Source: Flavobacterium oncorhynchi (GTDB lineage: Bacteria; Bacteroidota; Bacteroidia; Flavobacteriales; Flavobacteriaceae). From it: a DNA stretch of 64,000 nucleotides. The DNA is taken from the NCBI RefSeq assembly GCF_002217355.1, contig NZ_MUHA01000007.1:511770-575769 (forward strand), given 5' to 3'. Below are positions 25,063 to 33,567 of this stretch, piece after piece. Below the pieces are notes generated by a model. It was not told the origin of the DNA. It did not search any database and saw only the letters and a program-made list of their open reading frames with translations. The position numbers and the translations under genes are program-made. Position 1 is the stretch's first letter, and each line of letters starts with the position of its first letter.

Positions 25063-25785
25063 ATGAACGAAGAGCGTTATATATTATTTGATCAATATCT
25101 TCAAGGCGAATTAACGATTGAAGCTAAAAATGATTTTGAAAAACAACTACTATCAGATCCAGAATTTGCATCAGAATTTGAGACTTTCAAAAACACACAG
25201 CTTCAACTGGCAAATAAGTTTGAATTTGAACAGGAGCGAGAAGCTTTTAAAGAAAATCTAACTAATATTTCAAACAAACACTTTAATAAGAAAACAAAAG
25301 TTATAGGCTTAAAACCGTGGTATTTTGCTGTTGCAGCTTCTATTGCTGTTCTATTTGGATTGTTCTTTTTTAATTACAGCCAAAATCCAACTTTTGCAGA
25401 TTATAATAATCCTGAACAAGCTTTTTTTACGGAAAGAGGAACAGTTGATGCAACTCTAAAAGAAGCTGAAATGGAGTATAATGCAAAAAGATACAACAAA
25501 GCAATTCCGCTTTTTGAAACCGTTCTTCAAAAACAAAAAACGGCCGAAATACAATTTTTTTATGGCGTTTCGCTTTTAGAAGAAAGTCATTATATAAAAG
25601 CAGAAGCTGTTTTTGATGAACTAAAAGCAGGAACTTCAGTTTACAAAGACAAAGCAGTTTGGTATTTGGCTTTATCCAAACTAAAACAAAAAGAGTATAA
25701 AGCCTGTAAAGAAATTCTTCAGACTATTTCGCAGGATTATGAAGATTATGACGATGTTCAGGATTTATTAAACGACCTGGATTAG
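25063..25785 (+). CDS. Membrane protein with anti-sigma-like N-terminus and periplasmic TPRs
   Basis: A 240-residue protein: a cytoplasmic part (1-85) starting MNEERYILFDQYLQGELTIEAKNDF, one TM helix at about 86-106 (WYFAVAASIAVLFGLFFFNY), then periplasmic TPR-like helices to the end (AEMEYNAKRYNKAIPLFETVL, FFYGVSLLEESHYIKAEAVFDEL). The N-terminal pattern (short helix, ...GELTIEAKNDFEKQLLSDPEF...) resembles the anti-sigma ASD-type region of Bacteroidetes sigma regulators but lacks a zinc motif. It follows the ECF sigma gene by two bases and is the likely anti-sigma. Its periplasmic TPRs could be touched or cleaved by the CHAT protease, which is an inference. Confidence 0.82.
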   Translation: MNEERYILFDQYLQGELTIEAKNDFEKQLLSDPEFASEFETFKNTQLQLANKFEFEQEREAFKENLTNISNKHFNKKTKVIGLKPWYFAVAASIAVLFGLFFFNYSQNPTFADYNNPEQAFFTERGTVDATLKEAEMEYNAKRYNKAIPLFETVLQKQKTAEIQFFYGVSLLEESHYIKAEAVFDELKAGTSVYKDKAVWYLALSKLKQKEYKACKEILQTISQDYEDYDDVQDLLNDLD

Positions 25786-25811
25786 GCTGTAAATGCATAA
25801 GAAGAAGAGAG

Positions 25812-25851
25812 AGATTCGCAAGGAAATAAATACTTTGCGAATCTTTTTTTT
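25812..25851 (+). terminator. Rho-independent terminator after the sigma/anti-sigma pair
   Basis: AGATTCGCAAG (25812-25822) pairs with CTTTGCGAATCT (25833-25844), one mismatch, followed by a run of eight T. Confidence 0.9.
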
Positions 25852-26029
25852 GTTTTATTTTCAGAGGTATTAGTGCTGTAAATGAGGTGATAAGAGGTGA
25901 TAAATGAATTTATAATAGCAGTTTACGTAAAGACGTAATAAAATTTAGAAATTAAAATCTAATTTCGATTTTTAATTTTATGCTATTAACCAACCCCAAA
26001 ACTATTATTAATTTAACCATTGCTACTGA

Positions 26030-27679
26030 ATGAAGAAAATTACTTTGTTTTTTCTTATTATTTTTTCACAAATCATTTTCAGTCAATCTAAAATTACAGA
26101 AACCGAAAAACTTGCGGCTGCTTGCAAAGTTTGGGGATTCTTAAAATATTATCATCCAAAAGCTGCTGGTGGAGAATTAAATTGGGATAACCAGCTTCTT
26201 GAAACTTTACCAAAAATAGAAAAAGCTCAAACGAAAGAAGAGTTTTCGCTGGTGTTGGAAAATTGGATCGATAATCTTGGAGCAATAAAAGAGGTTAAGC
26301 CAATTGTTATACCAAAAGAGGTTGAGCTTTTTGATAAAAATTTCGATTTAAGCTGGTTTAATAATAAGTTGTTTTCTAAGAAACTTTCGAAAAAACTGAA
26401 ATTTATTGAAGACAACAGATTTCAAGTTAATGAAGAGTTTGGGCCTGGCTTTGATGGGTTTAAAAACTTGAAAAACTACTTCAAATTAGATTACAATGAT
26501 AAAAACGACAGGCTTTTAATGCTGTTTTCGTATTGGAATGTTGTCGAATATTATTTTCCGTATAAGTATCTGATGGATCAGAAATGGGATGCAACCTTAA
26601 ACGAAGTATTACCTTTTGTTGTTCAGGCGAAAAATCCAGATGAGTTTTATAAGGTATTACGAAAAGCGGCAGTTAATCTAGATGACAGCCATGTTGAATT
26701 TTTTATATATCCATCTTTAGCAACAGGAAAAAAAGCATCTTTTTATTTTCCGGCTGCAGGTAAAATTATCGATGAAAAATTAGTAATTACTGAGATTTTA
26801 GGAGACAGCCTCGCTGAAGCTGATAATATTAAAATAGGAACTGTAATTACTAAAATAAACGATAAGAGCATCAAAGAACTTCTTGAGGAAAAAAGAGAGG
26901 TCAAATGTGCTTCAAACGAAATTTCTTATCGAAACAAAGTTGCTGGAGAAATTTTAAGAAGCGAATCTGAAAATGTGAAAGTAGAGTTTCTAAGAGATGG
27001 GAAATACGAAACAAAGTCAATGACATGGTTTAATTATCATGATTCACATCGAAATGAGTTTAAAAAAGGAGCTCAGAAAAAGAAAGATAAGTTCAAACTT
27101 TTAGAGAATAATATTGGTTATGTAAACATGGGAGTTATAAAACCAATACATATTCCAGATATGATTAACGGTTTAAAAGATACAAAAGCTATCGTTTTTG
27201 ATATGAGAAATTATCCAAAAGGAACTTTTGAAGAAATTGCTAAATTTTTGAATCCTCAGGAAAAGGTTTTTTGCGTTTACACGATGCCATATCTGAATTA
27301 TCCAGGACGTTATGAATGGACAAAGGGAAGAAATTGCGGTTCTGAAAATAAAGATAATTATAAAGGAAAAGTAATTGTACTGCTTAATGAAGATTCTATA
27401 AGTCAATCAGAATGGACAGCAATGTGTTTTCAAACGGCAGGAAATACAACAATTATAGGAAGTCAGACAGCAGGAGCAGATGGAAATGTTTTTGAATTTG
27501 ATTTTTCAGGGTTTCATACCAATTTTTCAGGAATTGGAGTTTATTATCCAGATCGCAGAGAAACTCAAAGAATAGGAATTATTCCAGATATCAAAATAGA
27601 GCCAACCATTAAAGGAATTCAAGAAGGAAAAGATGAGGTTCTTGATCGTGCTTTAGCTTTTATTGAAACGGGAATATAA
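26030..27679 (+). CDS. S41 family serine peptidase (Ctp/tricorn-like), exported
   Basis: The 549-residue protein has a signal peptide (1-18, IIFSQ) and an N-terminal helical domain (about 30-160). A PDZ-like domain follows at about 240-300 (LVITEILGDSLAEADNIKIGTVITKINDKSIKELL) and the S41 peptidase core at about 355-540. The core includes VIVLLNEDSISQSEW (likely nucleophile Ser in ISQSE) and TIIGSQTAGADGNVFEF. The Lys found in CtpA-type enzymes after the GSxTxG turn is replaced by Ala/Asp, so it is closer to the tricorn-like S41 type without Lys. It is exported to the periplasm or surface. Its substrates are unknown and it is separated from the sigma module by a terminator. Confidence 0.88.
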   Translation: MKKITLFFLIIFSQIIFSQSKITETEKLAAACKVWGFLKYYHPKAAGGELNWDNQLLETLPKIEKAQTKEEFSLVLENWIDNLGAIKEVKPIVIPKEVELFDKNFDLSWFNNKLFSKKLSKKLKFIEDNRFQVNEEFGPGFDGFKNLKNYFKLDYNDKNDRLLMLFSYWNVVEYYFPYKYLMDQKWDATLNEVLPFVVQAKNPDEFYKVLRKAAVNLDDSHVEFFIYPSLATGKKASFYFPAAGKIIDEKLVITEILGDSLAEADNIKIGTVITKINDKSIKELLEEKREVKCASNEISYRNKVAGEILRSESENVKVEFLRDGKYETKSMTWFNYHDSHRNEFKKGAQKKKDKFKLLENNIGYVNMGVIKPIHIPDMINGLKDTKAIVFDMRNYPKGTFEEIAKFLNPQEKVFCVYTMPYLNYPGRYEWTKGRNCGSENKDNYKGKVIVLLNEDSISQSEWTAMCFQTAGNTTIIGSQTAGADGNVFEFDFSGFHTNFSGIGVYYPDRRETQRIGIIPDIKIEPTIKGIQEGKDEVLDRALAFIETGI

Positions 27680-27690
27680 ATAAAGTATGC

Positions 27691-27775
27691 CTTCCTGAGC
27701 GAAGTCGAAGACCACATAAGCAATTAGAAAAGAATTGGGGGTCTATTTTTTTTGCTGGACTTCGACTTCGCTCAG
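27691..27775. repeat. CTTCGACTTCGCTCAG inverted repeat, two arms
   Basis: The arms at 27695-27710 and 27760-27775 are exact 16-base reverse complements (CTGAGCGAAGTCGAAG / CTTCGACTTCGCTCAG), 49 bases apart. It follows the S41 peptidase gene. Confidence 0.9.
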
Positions 27776-27802
27776 GGCGACAAGCTTTAATAACTTATTT
27801 GT

Positions 27803-27843
27803 AAACCTTTGTAAAAGTTTAAAACTTTCGCAAAGGTTTTTTT
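27803..27843 (+). terminator. Terminator hairpin after the S41 gene
   Basis: AAACCTTTG (27803-27811) pairs with CAAAGGTTTT near 27831-27840 and is followed by T residues. The loop also contains AAAGTTT and AAACTTT words that can pair. Confidence 0.65.
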
Positions 27844-27903
27844 AAGTTAATCTGTTTTTTCAAGAAAGTTAATCTGCCAAATCTTTATGCTGATTTTACA
27901 CAA

Positions 27904-27934
27904 TTGCTATTCTTTTAATATTGTCGTAATTTTG
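27904..27934 (+). promoter_or_regulatory. Promoter of the TatD gene
   Basis: TTG at 27904-27906, 20 bases, TAATTTTG at 27927-27934, the Bacteroidetes -33/-7 arrangement, 20 bases before the TTG start codon. Confidence 0.55.
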
Positions 27935-27954
27935 ACAACTTTAAAAATATACAA

Positions 27955-28734
27955 TTGAATTTGAAACCCATTATTACCGATACACACACACATTTATATT
28001 CTGAAGAATTTGATCAGGATCGTGACGCCATGATTCAAAGAGCTATCGATGCCGGAATTACACGCTTTTTTATTCCTGCAATCGATGCCGCAGCGACGCT
28101 GTCTATGTATGATTTAGAGCAAAATTATCCAGATAATATTTTCCTGATGATGGGTTTGCATCCAACGTATGTAAAAGATAATTATTTAGAAGAACTTGCA
28201 CACGTAGAAGCTGAATTGTCTAAACGAAAATTTTATGCCGTAGGTGAAATTGGAATCGATTTGTATTGGGATAAAACGCACTTAAAAGAGCAGCAAATTG
28301 CTTTTAAAAGACAAATTCAACTGGCAAAACAATACAAATTACCAATAGTAATTCATTGCCGCGAAGCCTTTGATGAAATTTTTGAAGTTTTGGAGGAAGA
28401 AAAAGTAGCTGATTTATTCGGTATTTTTCATTGTTTTTCTGGAACTTTAGAGCAGGCGCATCAGGCAATATCTTATAATATGAAGTTAGGAATTGGAGGA
28501 GTTGTTACTTTTAAGAACGGAAAAATTGATCAGTTTTTAAATCAAATCGATTTAAAACATATTGTTTTAGAAACAGATTCGCCTTATTTAGCGCCAATTC
28601 CATACAGAGGAAAAAGAAATGAGAGCAGTTATTTAGTAAATGTAATTGCTAAACTCGCCGATATATACAACGTTTCTGAAGAAGAAATTGCCAACATTAC
28701 AACACAAAATTCAAAAGCCGTTTTTGGTATTTAA
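27955..28734 (+). CDS. TatD-family metal-dependent hydrolase (deoxyribonuclease)
   Basis: A 259-residue TIM-barrel hydrolase starting at a TTG codon; no in-frame ATG precedes the active-site motif. TatD motifs are in order: TDTHTHLY (metal His pair, about residues 8-15), AVGEIGIDLYWD (metal Glu), PIVIHCREAFDE (His), GIFHCFSGTLEQA (His) and LETDSPYLAP (Asp). These coordinate two metals. The family acts as a 3'-5' exonuclease or phosphoesterase in DNA processing and oxidative-stress survival. The TTG start is unusual but clear from the alignment of the motif. It is probably monocistronic or co-transcribed with the acyltransferase 64 bases downstream. Confidence 0.93.
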   Translation: MNLKPIITDTHTHLYSEEFDQDRDAMIQRAIDAGITRFFIPAIDAAATLSMYDLEQNYPDNIFLMMGLHPTYVKDNYLEELAHVEAELSKRKFYAVGEIGIDLYWDKTHLKEQQIAFKRQIQLAKQYKLPIVIHCREAFDEIFEVLEEEKVADLFGIFHCFSGTLEQAHQAISYNMKLGIGGVVTFKNGKIDQFLNQIDLKHIVLETDSPYLAPIPYRGKRNESSYLVNVIAKLADIYNVSEEEIANITTQNSKAVFGI

Positions 28735-28798
28735 CCCACACCTTACAATACTTTAATTTTTTTTTTGTTCATTTGCCCACTTAAACAGATAAATAATA

Positions 28799-29935
28799 AT
28801 GCAGAGATTTGATGCCATTCGACCGTTCTATGATTCCGAAATAAATGAAGCACTTCATGGTGTAGTCAATCATCCGATGATGAAAGCTATGATGAATTTT
28901 ACTTTTCCGGATGTGGAAGATGAGGTTTGGAAGGAACAGCTTAAGAAAACACATTCAATTCGTGATTTTCAATGCAATTTTATTTACAATACAATTCAAA
29001 AAGTTCTGGAAAGAAGTTCTGAAGGACTTACAACTTCAGGCTTTGAAAAGTTAGAAAAAAACACCTCTTATTTGTTTGTTTCCAATCATAGAGATATTCT
29101 TTTAGATACAACTTTGCTTAATGTTTGTTTATTCGAGCATGGTTTGGTTATGACGGCATCTGCAATTGGAGATAATTTAGTTAAAAAAGCATTTTTGTCA
29201 ACCTTGGCAAAATTAAATAGAAACTTTTTGGTTTTAAGGGGTTTAACGCCTCGTGAGATGCTTCAAAGTTCTAAATTATTATCAGAATATATTGGGCACT
29301 TACTGCTTCGTGAAAACCGCTCAGTTTGGATTGCACAAAGAGAAGGACGTACCAAAGATGGAAACGATGAGACAAATCCAGGAGTTTTAAAAATGATTGG
29401 AATGGGTTCTGACGAAGCCAATTTGATGGATTATTTTAAGAAATTAAAAATTGTTCCCGTTTCTATTTCATACGAATATGATCCAACTGATGTTTTGAAA
29501 ATGCCGCAATTAATGGCAGAAGCAAACAATGAAGTTTATATTAAAGAAAAAAATGAAGATTTCATGACCATTTTAAGTGGTATTATGGGAACTAAAAAAA
29601 GAATACATATTTCTGTAGGTGATGTTTTGAATACTGAAATTGATCAGATCGTTGCAGAAAATGACAATGGAAACAAGCAAATTCAGGCTTTAGCTCAAGT
29701 TATAGACGATTCAGTATTGAAAAACTATAAATTGTGGCCGACTAATTTTATTGCCTACGATATCTTGAATAAAACCAATACATTTTCTCATTTGTACAAA
29801 GACAGCGAAAAATCATTGTTTGAGCGTCGTTTAGAAATGCGTATCGGAAGCGATAATCCTGTTACAAGACAAGGTTTTCTTGCGATGTATGCCAATCCGG
29901 TTGTCAATAAATTAAAATATGGAGATGTCATCTAA
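28799..29935 (+). CDS. Membrane-associated glycerolipid acyltransferase (PlsC-like)
   Basis: A 378-residue acyltransferase-fold protein likely acting in phospholipid or ornithine-lipid synthesis. The family active site appears as SNHRDILLD (His97). The canonical HX4D becomes H-R-D-I-L-L-D, with the Asp at +6 instead of +5 (also Asp at +2), a variant of the usual spacing. Further blocks are WIAQREGRTKDGNDETNPG (equivalent to the EGTRS-type block III with the Arg) and KIVPVSISYEYDP (block IV). It overlaps the asparaginase gene that follows by 11 bases. Substrate is not determined; variant spacing makes the exact reaction uncertain. Confidence 0.85.
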   Translation: MQRFDAIRPFYDSEINEALHGVVNHPMMKAMMNFTFPDVEDEVWKEQLKKTHSIRDFQCNFIYNTIQKVLERSSEGLTTSGFEKLEKNTSYLFVSNHRDILLDTTLLNVCLFEHGLVMTASAIGDNLVKKAFLSTLAKLNRNFLVLRGLTPREMLQSSKLLSEYIGHLLLRENRSVWIAQREGRTKDGNDETNPGVLKMIGMGSDEANLMDYFKKLKIVPVSISYEYDPTDVLKMPQLMAEANNEVYIKEKNEDFMTILSGIMGTKKRIHISVGDVLNTEIDQIVAENDNGNKQIQALAQVIDDSVLKNYKLWPTNFIAYDILNKTNTFSHLYKDSEKSLFERRLEMRIGSDNPVTRQGFLAMYANPVVNKLKYGDVI

Positions 29936-30953
29936 GGCTAAAATACTTCTAATTTATACTGGTGGAACCATCGGTATGAGCAAAGATTTTGAAACAGGAG
30001 CGTTGAAAGCATTTAACTTTGGAAAGTTATTGCAAAAGATTCCTGAAATCAAACAATTAGATTGTGAAATCGAAACGGTTTCTTTTGAAAACCCTATAGA
30101 TTCCTCTAATATGAATCCTGCAGAGTGGACAAAAATTGCAGAAATCATAGAAGAAAATTATGCTTCTTATGACGGATTTGTGGTTCTTCACGGTTCAGAT
30201 ACTATGTCATATTCAGCTTCGGCATTGAGTTTTATGCTCGAGAATTTGGCAAAACCAGTAGTGTTTACAGGTTCTCAATTGCCAATTGGAGATTTACGAA
30301 CTGATGCAAAAGAAAACTTAATTACAGCAATTCAAATTGCTTCACTTCTAGAAAAGGGTAAACCTGTAATTACAGAAGTATGTCTATATTTTGAATATAA
30401 ATTATACAGAGGAAATCGTACTTCAAAAGTAAATGCTGAGCATTTTAGAGCTTTTACAGCACCAAATTACCCTGAATTGGTCGAATCGGGAGTGCATTTA
30501 AAATTAAACTCACATTTATTTCTTCCTGTAAATAAAAATGCAGATTTGATTGTTCACAAGAACTTAGACAATCATGTAGCGATCATAAAAATGTTCCCAG
30601 GAATGAGCGAAACCGTTTTGGCCTCGATCTTGGCAACTCCAGGTTTGCGCGGAATTGTGCTGGAAACTTACGGCTCAGGAAATGCTCCAACCGAAGATTG
30701 GTTTTTGAATTTAATTGAAAAAGCGATTACATCTGGAATGCACATTGTAAATGTAACACAATGTTCTGGCGGAAGCGTAAATATGGGGCAATACGAAACG
30801 AGTACGGCCTTAAAGTCGCTTGGAGTTATTTCAGGAAAAGATATTACTACAGAAGCTGCAATTACAAAACTAATGTATTTGTTAGGTCATAACATTCCTC
30901 AAAACGAATTTAAAAGTATTTTCGAAACGGCATTGCGAGGGGAAATATCTTAG
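29925..30953 (+). CDS. ansA: Type I L-asparaginase (cytoplasmic)
   Basis: The 342-residue enzyme hydrolyses asparagine to aspartate and ammonia. The start at 29925 (MSSKAKILLIYTGGTIGM) is chosen over an ATG two codons upstream at 29919. Both catalytic Thr regions are clear: IYTGGTIGM (first Thr of the active site) and VVLHGSDTMSYSASALSFML (second Thr with HGSDT). The next conserved elements GSQLPIGDLRTDAKEN and AEHFRAFTAPNYP are present, and NVTQCSGGSVNMGQYE resembles the C-terminal part of type I enzymes. No signal peptide is present. It overlaps the acyltransferase gene, so the two are probably translationally coupled despite different roles. Confidence 0.94.
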   Translation: MSSKAKILLIYTGGTIGMSKDFETGALKAFNFGKLLQKIPEIKQLDCEIETVSFENPIDSSNMNPAEWTKIAEIIEENYASYDGFVVLHGSDTMSYSASALSFMLENLAKPVVFTGSQLPIGDLRTDAKENLITAIQIASLLEKGKPVITEVCLYFEYKLYRGNRTSKVNAEHFRAFTAPNYPELVESGVHLKLNSHLFLPVNKNADLIVHKNLDNHVAIIKMFPGMSETVLASILATPGLRGIVLETYGSGNAPTEDWFLNLIEKAITSGMHIVNVTQCSGGSVNMGQYETSTALKSLGVISGKDITTEAAITKLMYLLGHNIPQNEFKSIFETALRGEIS

Positions 30954-30971
30954 CATAAAATTTCAATATTT

Positions 30972-31017
30972 AAAATCCCAAATTCCAAAAGATAAAAATT
31001 GGAATTTGGGATTTTTT
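30972..31017 (+). terminator. Terminator after asparaginase
   Basis: Arms AAAATCCCAAATTCCAA (30972-30988) and TTGGAATTTGGGATTTT (30999-31015) are perfect complements with a ten-base loop, followed by T's. It is a sister of the hairpin at 17659-17697. Confidence 0.9.
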
Positions 31018-31040
31018 CATTGTTTTTTCTTAGTTAGTTT

Positions 31041-31138
31041 GTCATTTCGAGGAACGAGAAATCACACTCGTGAATCGACAAAGATCGGTTCTTTCGCATG
31101 AGGAAGTCCTAGTGTGATTTCTCGTTCCTCGAAATGAC
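31041..31138. repeat. Large perfect inverted repeat (28-bp arms)
   Basis: The arms 31041-31068 and 31111-31138 are exact 28-base reverse complements beginning GTCATTTCGAGGAACGAG and ending GAAATGAC, separated by 42 bases. It sits in the intergenic gap between ansA and the MFS gene and looks like a dispersed repeat or MITE-like hairpin without coding capacity. Confidence 0.95.
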
Positions 31139-31159
31139 AAAAGTGTCTATAATTGGAAT

Positions 31160-32401
31160 TTAAAACTTGGAATTTTTATAAGTTACCGGACAAGTCTCTA
31201 ACTCTTCAGAAGATTTATGTTTTTTGTAATATACATAAACAATTACAGAAAGAATACTGATTATACCTTGAATGGCAACTGTATTTCGAGTTCCGATAAT
31301 GTGCGAAACATAACCAATTATCAAACTTCCCACAGGAATCATTCCCTGATAAGCCATTAAATAATAACTGATACTTCTCGAACGCATATTGACTGCACTT
31401 TGTGTTTGAATGTAAATATTTATAGATGAGGTTTGCGCCATCATTCCTACGCCGCTCAAAGCCATACAAATTAAGGCGATTGTTAAACTATTTGAGTAAG
31501 CAAGTATAATAATGCTGAAGCCTAATAATAAGCTCGCAGCAATCATTATTTTACTCATATTGTCTGATTTTTTCAAATTAGCGAGATAAATTGCGGATAT
31601 AATGGAGCCAATTCCGGCAGCACTTTCAAACCAGCTGAAAGTTTGTGCGTTACCGCTAAAAATATCTTTAGCAAAAACAGGCATCAAAGTATTAAAAGAA
31701 ATTACAAACAAACTGCTGCAGGTTAACATTAAAAGCATTTTTGCCATTTCAGCTTCTTTTTTGATATAATCAAAACCTTCAATAAAATCTTCGAGCATTT
31801 TAAATTTATCAACAGCTTTAATATGCGGCGTGATTTTCATCATCAATAAAGATATTAAAACAGGAATATAGCTTAGAAAGTTTCCAATAAAACAAATGTC
31901 TTCACCATAATTGTGCAGTATAATTCCCGCTAAAGCAGGTCCCGCAATTCGGGCAAAATTATTTAAAGTTGAGTTTAAGGCAACTGCATTGGGCAGATCT
32001 TCTTTATTGTCGACAATATCAATCATCATAGTTTGTCTGCAAGTCATATCAAAAGCATTGATAATTCCTTGAAAAAGACTTAAAGCCAGAATAAAATTGA
32101 TGTTGTAAATTTTTAAGTAAATCAATAAAGCCAAAGCTCCAGCTTGAAGCATTGCCAATGACTGTAATAAAATCATGGCTTTATGTCTGTCGTATCTGCC
32201 AATAATACTTCCTGCCAAGGGCGCTAAAAACAAGGATGGAATCATGCTTAAAAAAGTAGCTAAACCCAACAAAAATACAGATCCAGTAATACTGTAAACC
32301 ATCCAGCTTACTGCTGTTTTTTGCAGCCAAGTCCCAATAACAGAAACGGACTGTCCGTAAAAGAATAACTTGAAGTTTTTAGATTTTAACGCTTTAAACA
32401 T
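31160..32401 (-). CDS. MFS transporter, probable exporter (EntS/MFS_3-like)
   Basis: A 413-residue protein with twelve hydrophobic segments. The opening MFKALKSKNFKLFFYGQSVSVIGTWLQKTAVSWMVYSITGS matches the group with an N-terminal FRxLW..Q.VSxxGT.W...A-W pattern. GSIIGRYDRHKAMILLQSLAML is the family loop-2 motif. These transporters usually export siderophores, drugs or metabolites. A LysR regulator is divergent and the palindrome between them probably controls both. Substrate unknown. Confidence 0.9.
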   Translation of the reverse strand: MFKALKSKNFKLFFYGQSVSVIGTWLQKTAVSWMVYSITGSVFLLGLATFLSMIPSLFLAPLAGSIIGRYDRHKAMILLQSLAMLQAGALALLIYLKIYNINFILALSLFQGIINAFDMTCRQTMMIDIVDNKEDLPNAVALNSTLNNFARIAGPALAGIILHNYGEDICFIGNFLSYIPVLISLLMMKITPHIKAVDKFKMLEDFIEGFDYIKKEAEMAKMLLMLTCSSLFVISFNTLMPVFAKDIFSGNAQTFSWFESAAGIGSIISAIYLANLKKSDNMSKIMIAASLLLGFSIIILAYSNSLTIALICMALSGVGMMAQTSSINIYIQTQSAVNMRSRSISYYLMAYQGMIPVGSLIIGYVSHIIGTRNTVAIQGIISILSVIVYVYYKKHKSSEELETCPVTYKNSKF

Positions 32402-32462
32402 AACCTGAAATATTTTTTTACAAAGTTCGGGATTATGATTTCATTAGAAAAATTAATAATTT

Positions 32463-32477
32463 TACTCATTATGAGTA
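32463..32477. promoter_or_regulatory. Palindromic operator between MFS and LysR genes
   Basis: TACTCAT-T-ATGAGTA, a perfect 15-bp inverted repeat centred at 32470. It sits 16 bases before the LysR start and 62 bases from the MFS start. LysR regulators bind such interrupted palindromes with a T-N11-A core; this site has a T at 32463 and A at 32477, 13 bases between. Confidence 0.75.
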
Positions 32478-32492
32478 GTAAAACTTATCGAT

Positions 32493-33362
32493 ATGGAAAT
32501 TTATCAACTTGAATATTTTATTAAAACTGCTGAGGTATTGCATTTTACAAAAGCCGCCGAGTTGTGTTTTGTAACGCAATCCGGACTTTCGCAGCAAATA
32601 AAAAAACTGGAAGAAGAACTGGGAATGCCTTTGTTTAAAAGGATTGGAAAAAAGGTTCAGCTTACCGAAGCAGGTTCTGTTTTTTTAATTCATGCTAGAA
32701 AAGTGGTCGAAAATGTAGAAAACGGAAAGCAGGCAATTGAAGATTTAAACGAAATGATTGGCGGTGAACTCCGATTAGGGGTAACGTACATTTTTGGACT
32801 TTTGATTTTACCTGTCATAAATGCTTTCGCAAAAACGTATCAAAATTTAAAAATCGTAGTCGAATATGGTACAACAGAAGCTTTAGAGCAAAAGTTGATA
32901 ACCAACGAATTAGATTTGGTTTTGGTTATTTCATCACATGAAATTGAACTTCCAATCCAGAAAGTGCCTTTGTTTACTTCAAATATGGTTATGGCGGTTT
33001 CTAAATCACATTCTTTAGCTTCTTTAGATAAAATAGCTTTTAAGAAAATTGAAGATGTCCCGCTTATTTTACCCGGAAAAGGATCTAATTCAAGAGAATA
33101 TGTCGAAGTGTTGTTTAAAAAATACAATATGAAGCCAAAAATCTCGATAGAATTAAATTCAATTCATGCTTTATTGCAAATGGTAGAGAACAGCGATTGG
33201 GCAACAATTGTAGCCGAAAAAGCGCTAAAAGGCTGGGATAATCTTAAAGCCATTCAGATTACAGGTGTTGTCACTAAGCGAGAATCGTATATGTTAACGA
33301 TTGGAGGTTACCAGAAAAAGGCAGTAAAATTATTCATGGAAGAATTTAGAAAAAGCATTTAA
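32493..33362 (+). CDS. LysR-family transcriptional regulator
   Basis: A 289-residue regulator with the LysR HTH at residues 1-60 (MEIYQLEYFIKTAEVLHFTKAAELCFVTQSGLSQQIKKLEEELG, LFKRIGKKVQLTEAG) and a periplasmic-binding-like effector domain after residue 90 (LRLGVTYIFGLLILPVI). It is divergent from the MFS transporter, 91 bases apart, with a palindrome in between, so it most likely regulates itself and that transporter. The CynR/BenM-like subgroup cannot be separated by eye. Effector unknown. Confidence 0.94.
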   Translation: MEIYQLEYFIKTAEVLHFTKAAELCFVTQSGLSQQIKKLEEELGMPLFKRIGKKVQLTEAGSVFLIHARKVVENVENGKQAIEDLNEMIGGELRLGVTYIFGLLILPVINAFAKTYQNLKIVVEYGTTEALEQKLITNELDLVLVISSHEIELPIQKVPLFTSNMVMAVSKSHSLASLDKIAFKKIEDVPLILPGKGSNSREYVEVLFKKYNMKPKISIELNSIHALLQMVENSDWATIVAEKALKGWDNLKAIQITGVVTKRESYMLTIGGYQKKAVKLFMEEFRKSI

Positions 33363-33382
33363 ACTAATCTTGAGATTTACTT

Positions 33383-33411
33383 TTGAAACTCGATTTTTTT
33401 TGTGTTCTTTG
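33383..33411 (+). promoter_or_regulatory. Weak promoter upstream of tRNA-Ser
   Basis: TTG (33383-33385), 18 bases, GTTCTTTG (33404-33411), one base from TAnnTTTG. It starts 12 bases before the tRNA. Low confidence. Confidence 0.3.
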
Positions 33412-33422
33412 CAGACCAAAAT

Positions 33423-33509
33423 AGAGAGGTGTCCGAGTGGTTTAAGGAGCTAGCCTGGAAAGCTAGTATATGGGTAACTGTATCGAGGGTTCGAATCCCT
33501 TCCTCTCTG
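33423..33509 (+). tRNA. tRNA-Ser, anticodon GGA
   Basis: The 87-nt sequence folds as a cloverleaf. Acceptor AGAGAGG (33423-33429) pairs with CCTCTCT (33502-33508), with a G discriminator. The anticodon stem CTAGC/GCTAG encloses the loop CTGGAAA with anticodon GGA (serine, UCC/UCU codons). A long variable arm (about 33465-33483) is present as in type II serine tRNAs, and the T-arm GAGGG-TTCGAAT-CCCTT follows. CCA is not encoded. It stands alone, not next to other tRNAs. Confidence 0.96.
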
Positions 33510-33519
33510 CTTAATTAAG

Positions 33520-33557
33520 AAAACCCTTGTGAAAGAATTTCACAAGGGTTTATTTTT
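33520..33557 (+). terminator. Terminator after tRNA-Ser
   Basis: AAACCCTTGTGAAA pairs with TTTCACAAGGGTTT with a short loop, followed by ATTTTTT. Confidence 0.92.
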
Positions 33558-33567
33558 TGATTAGAAC

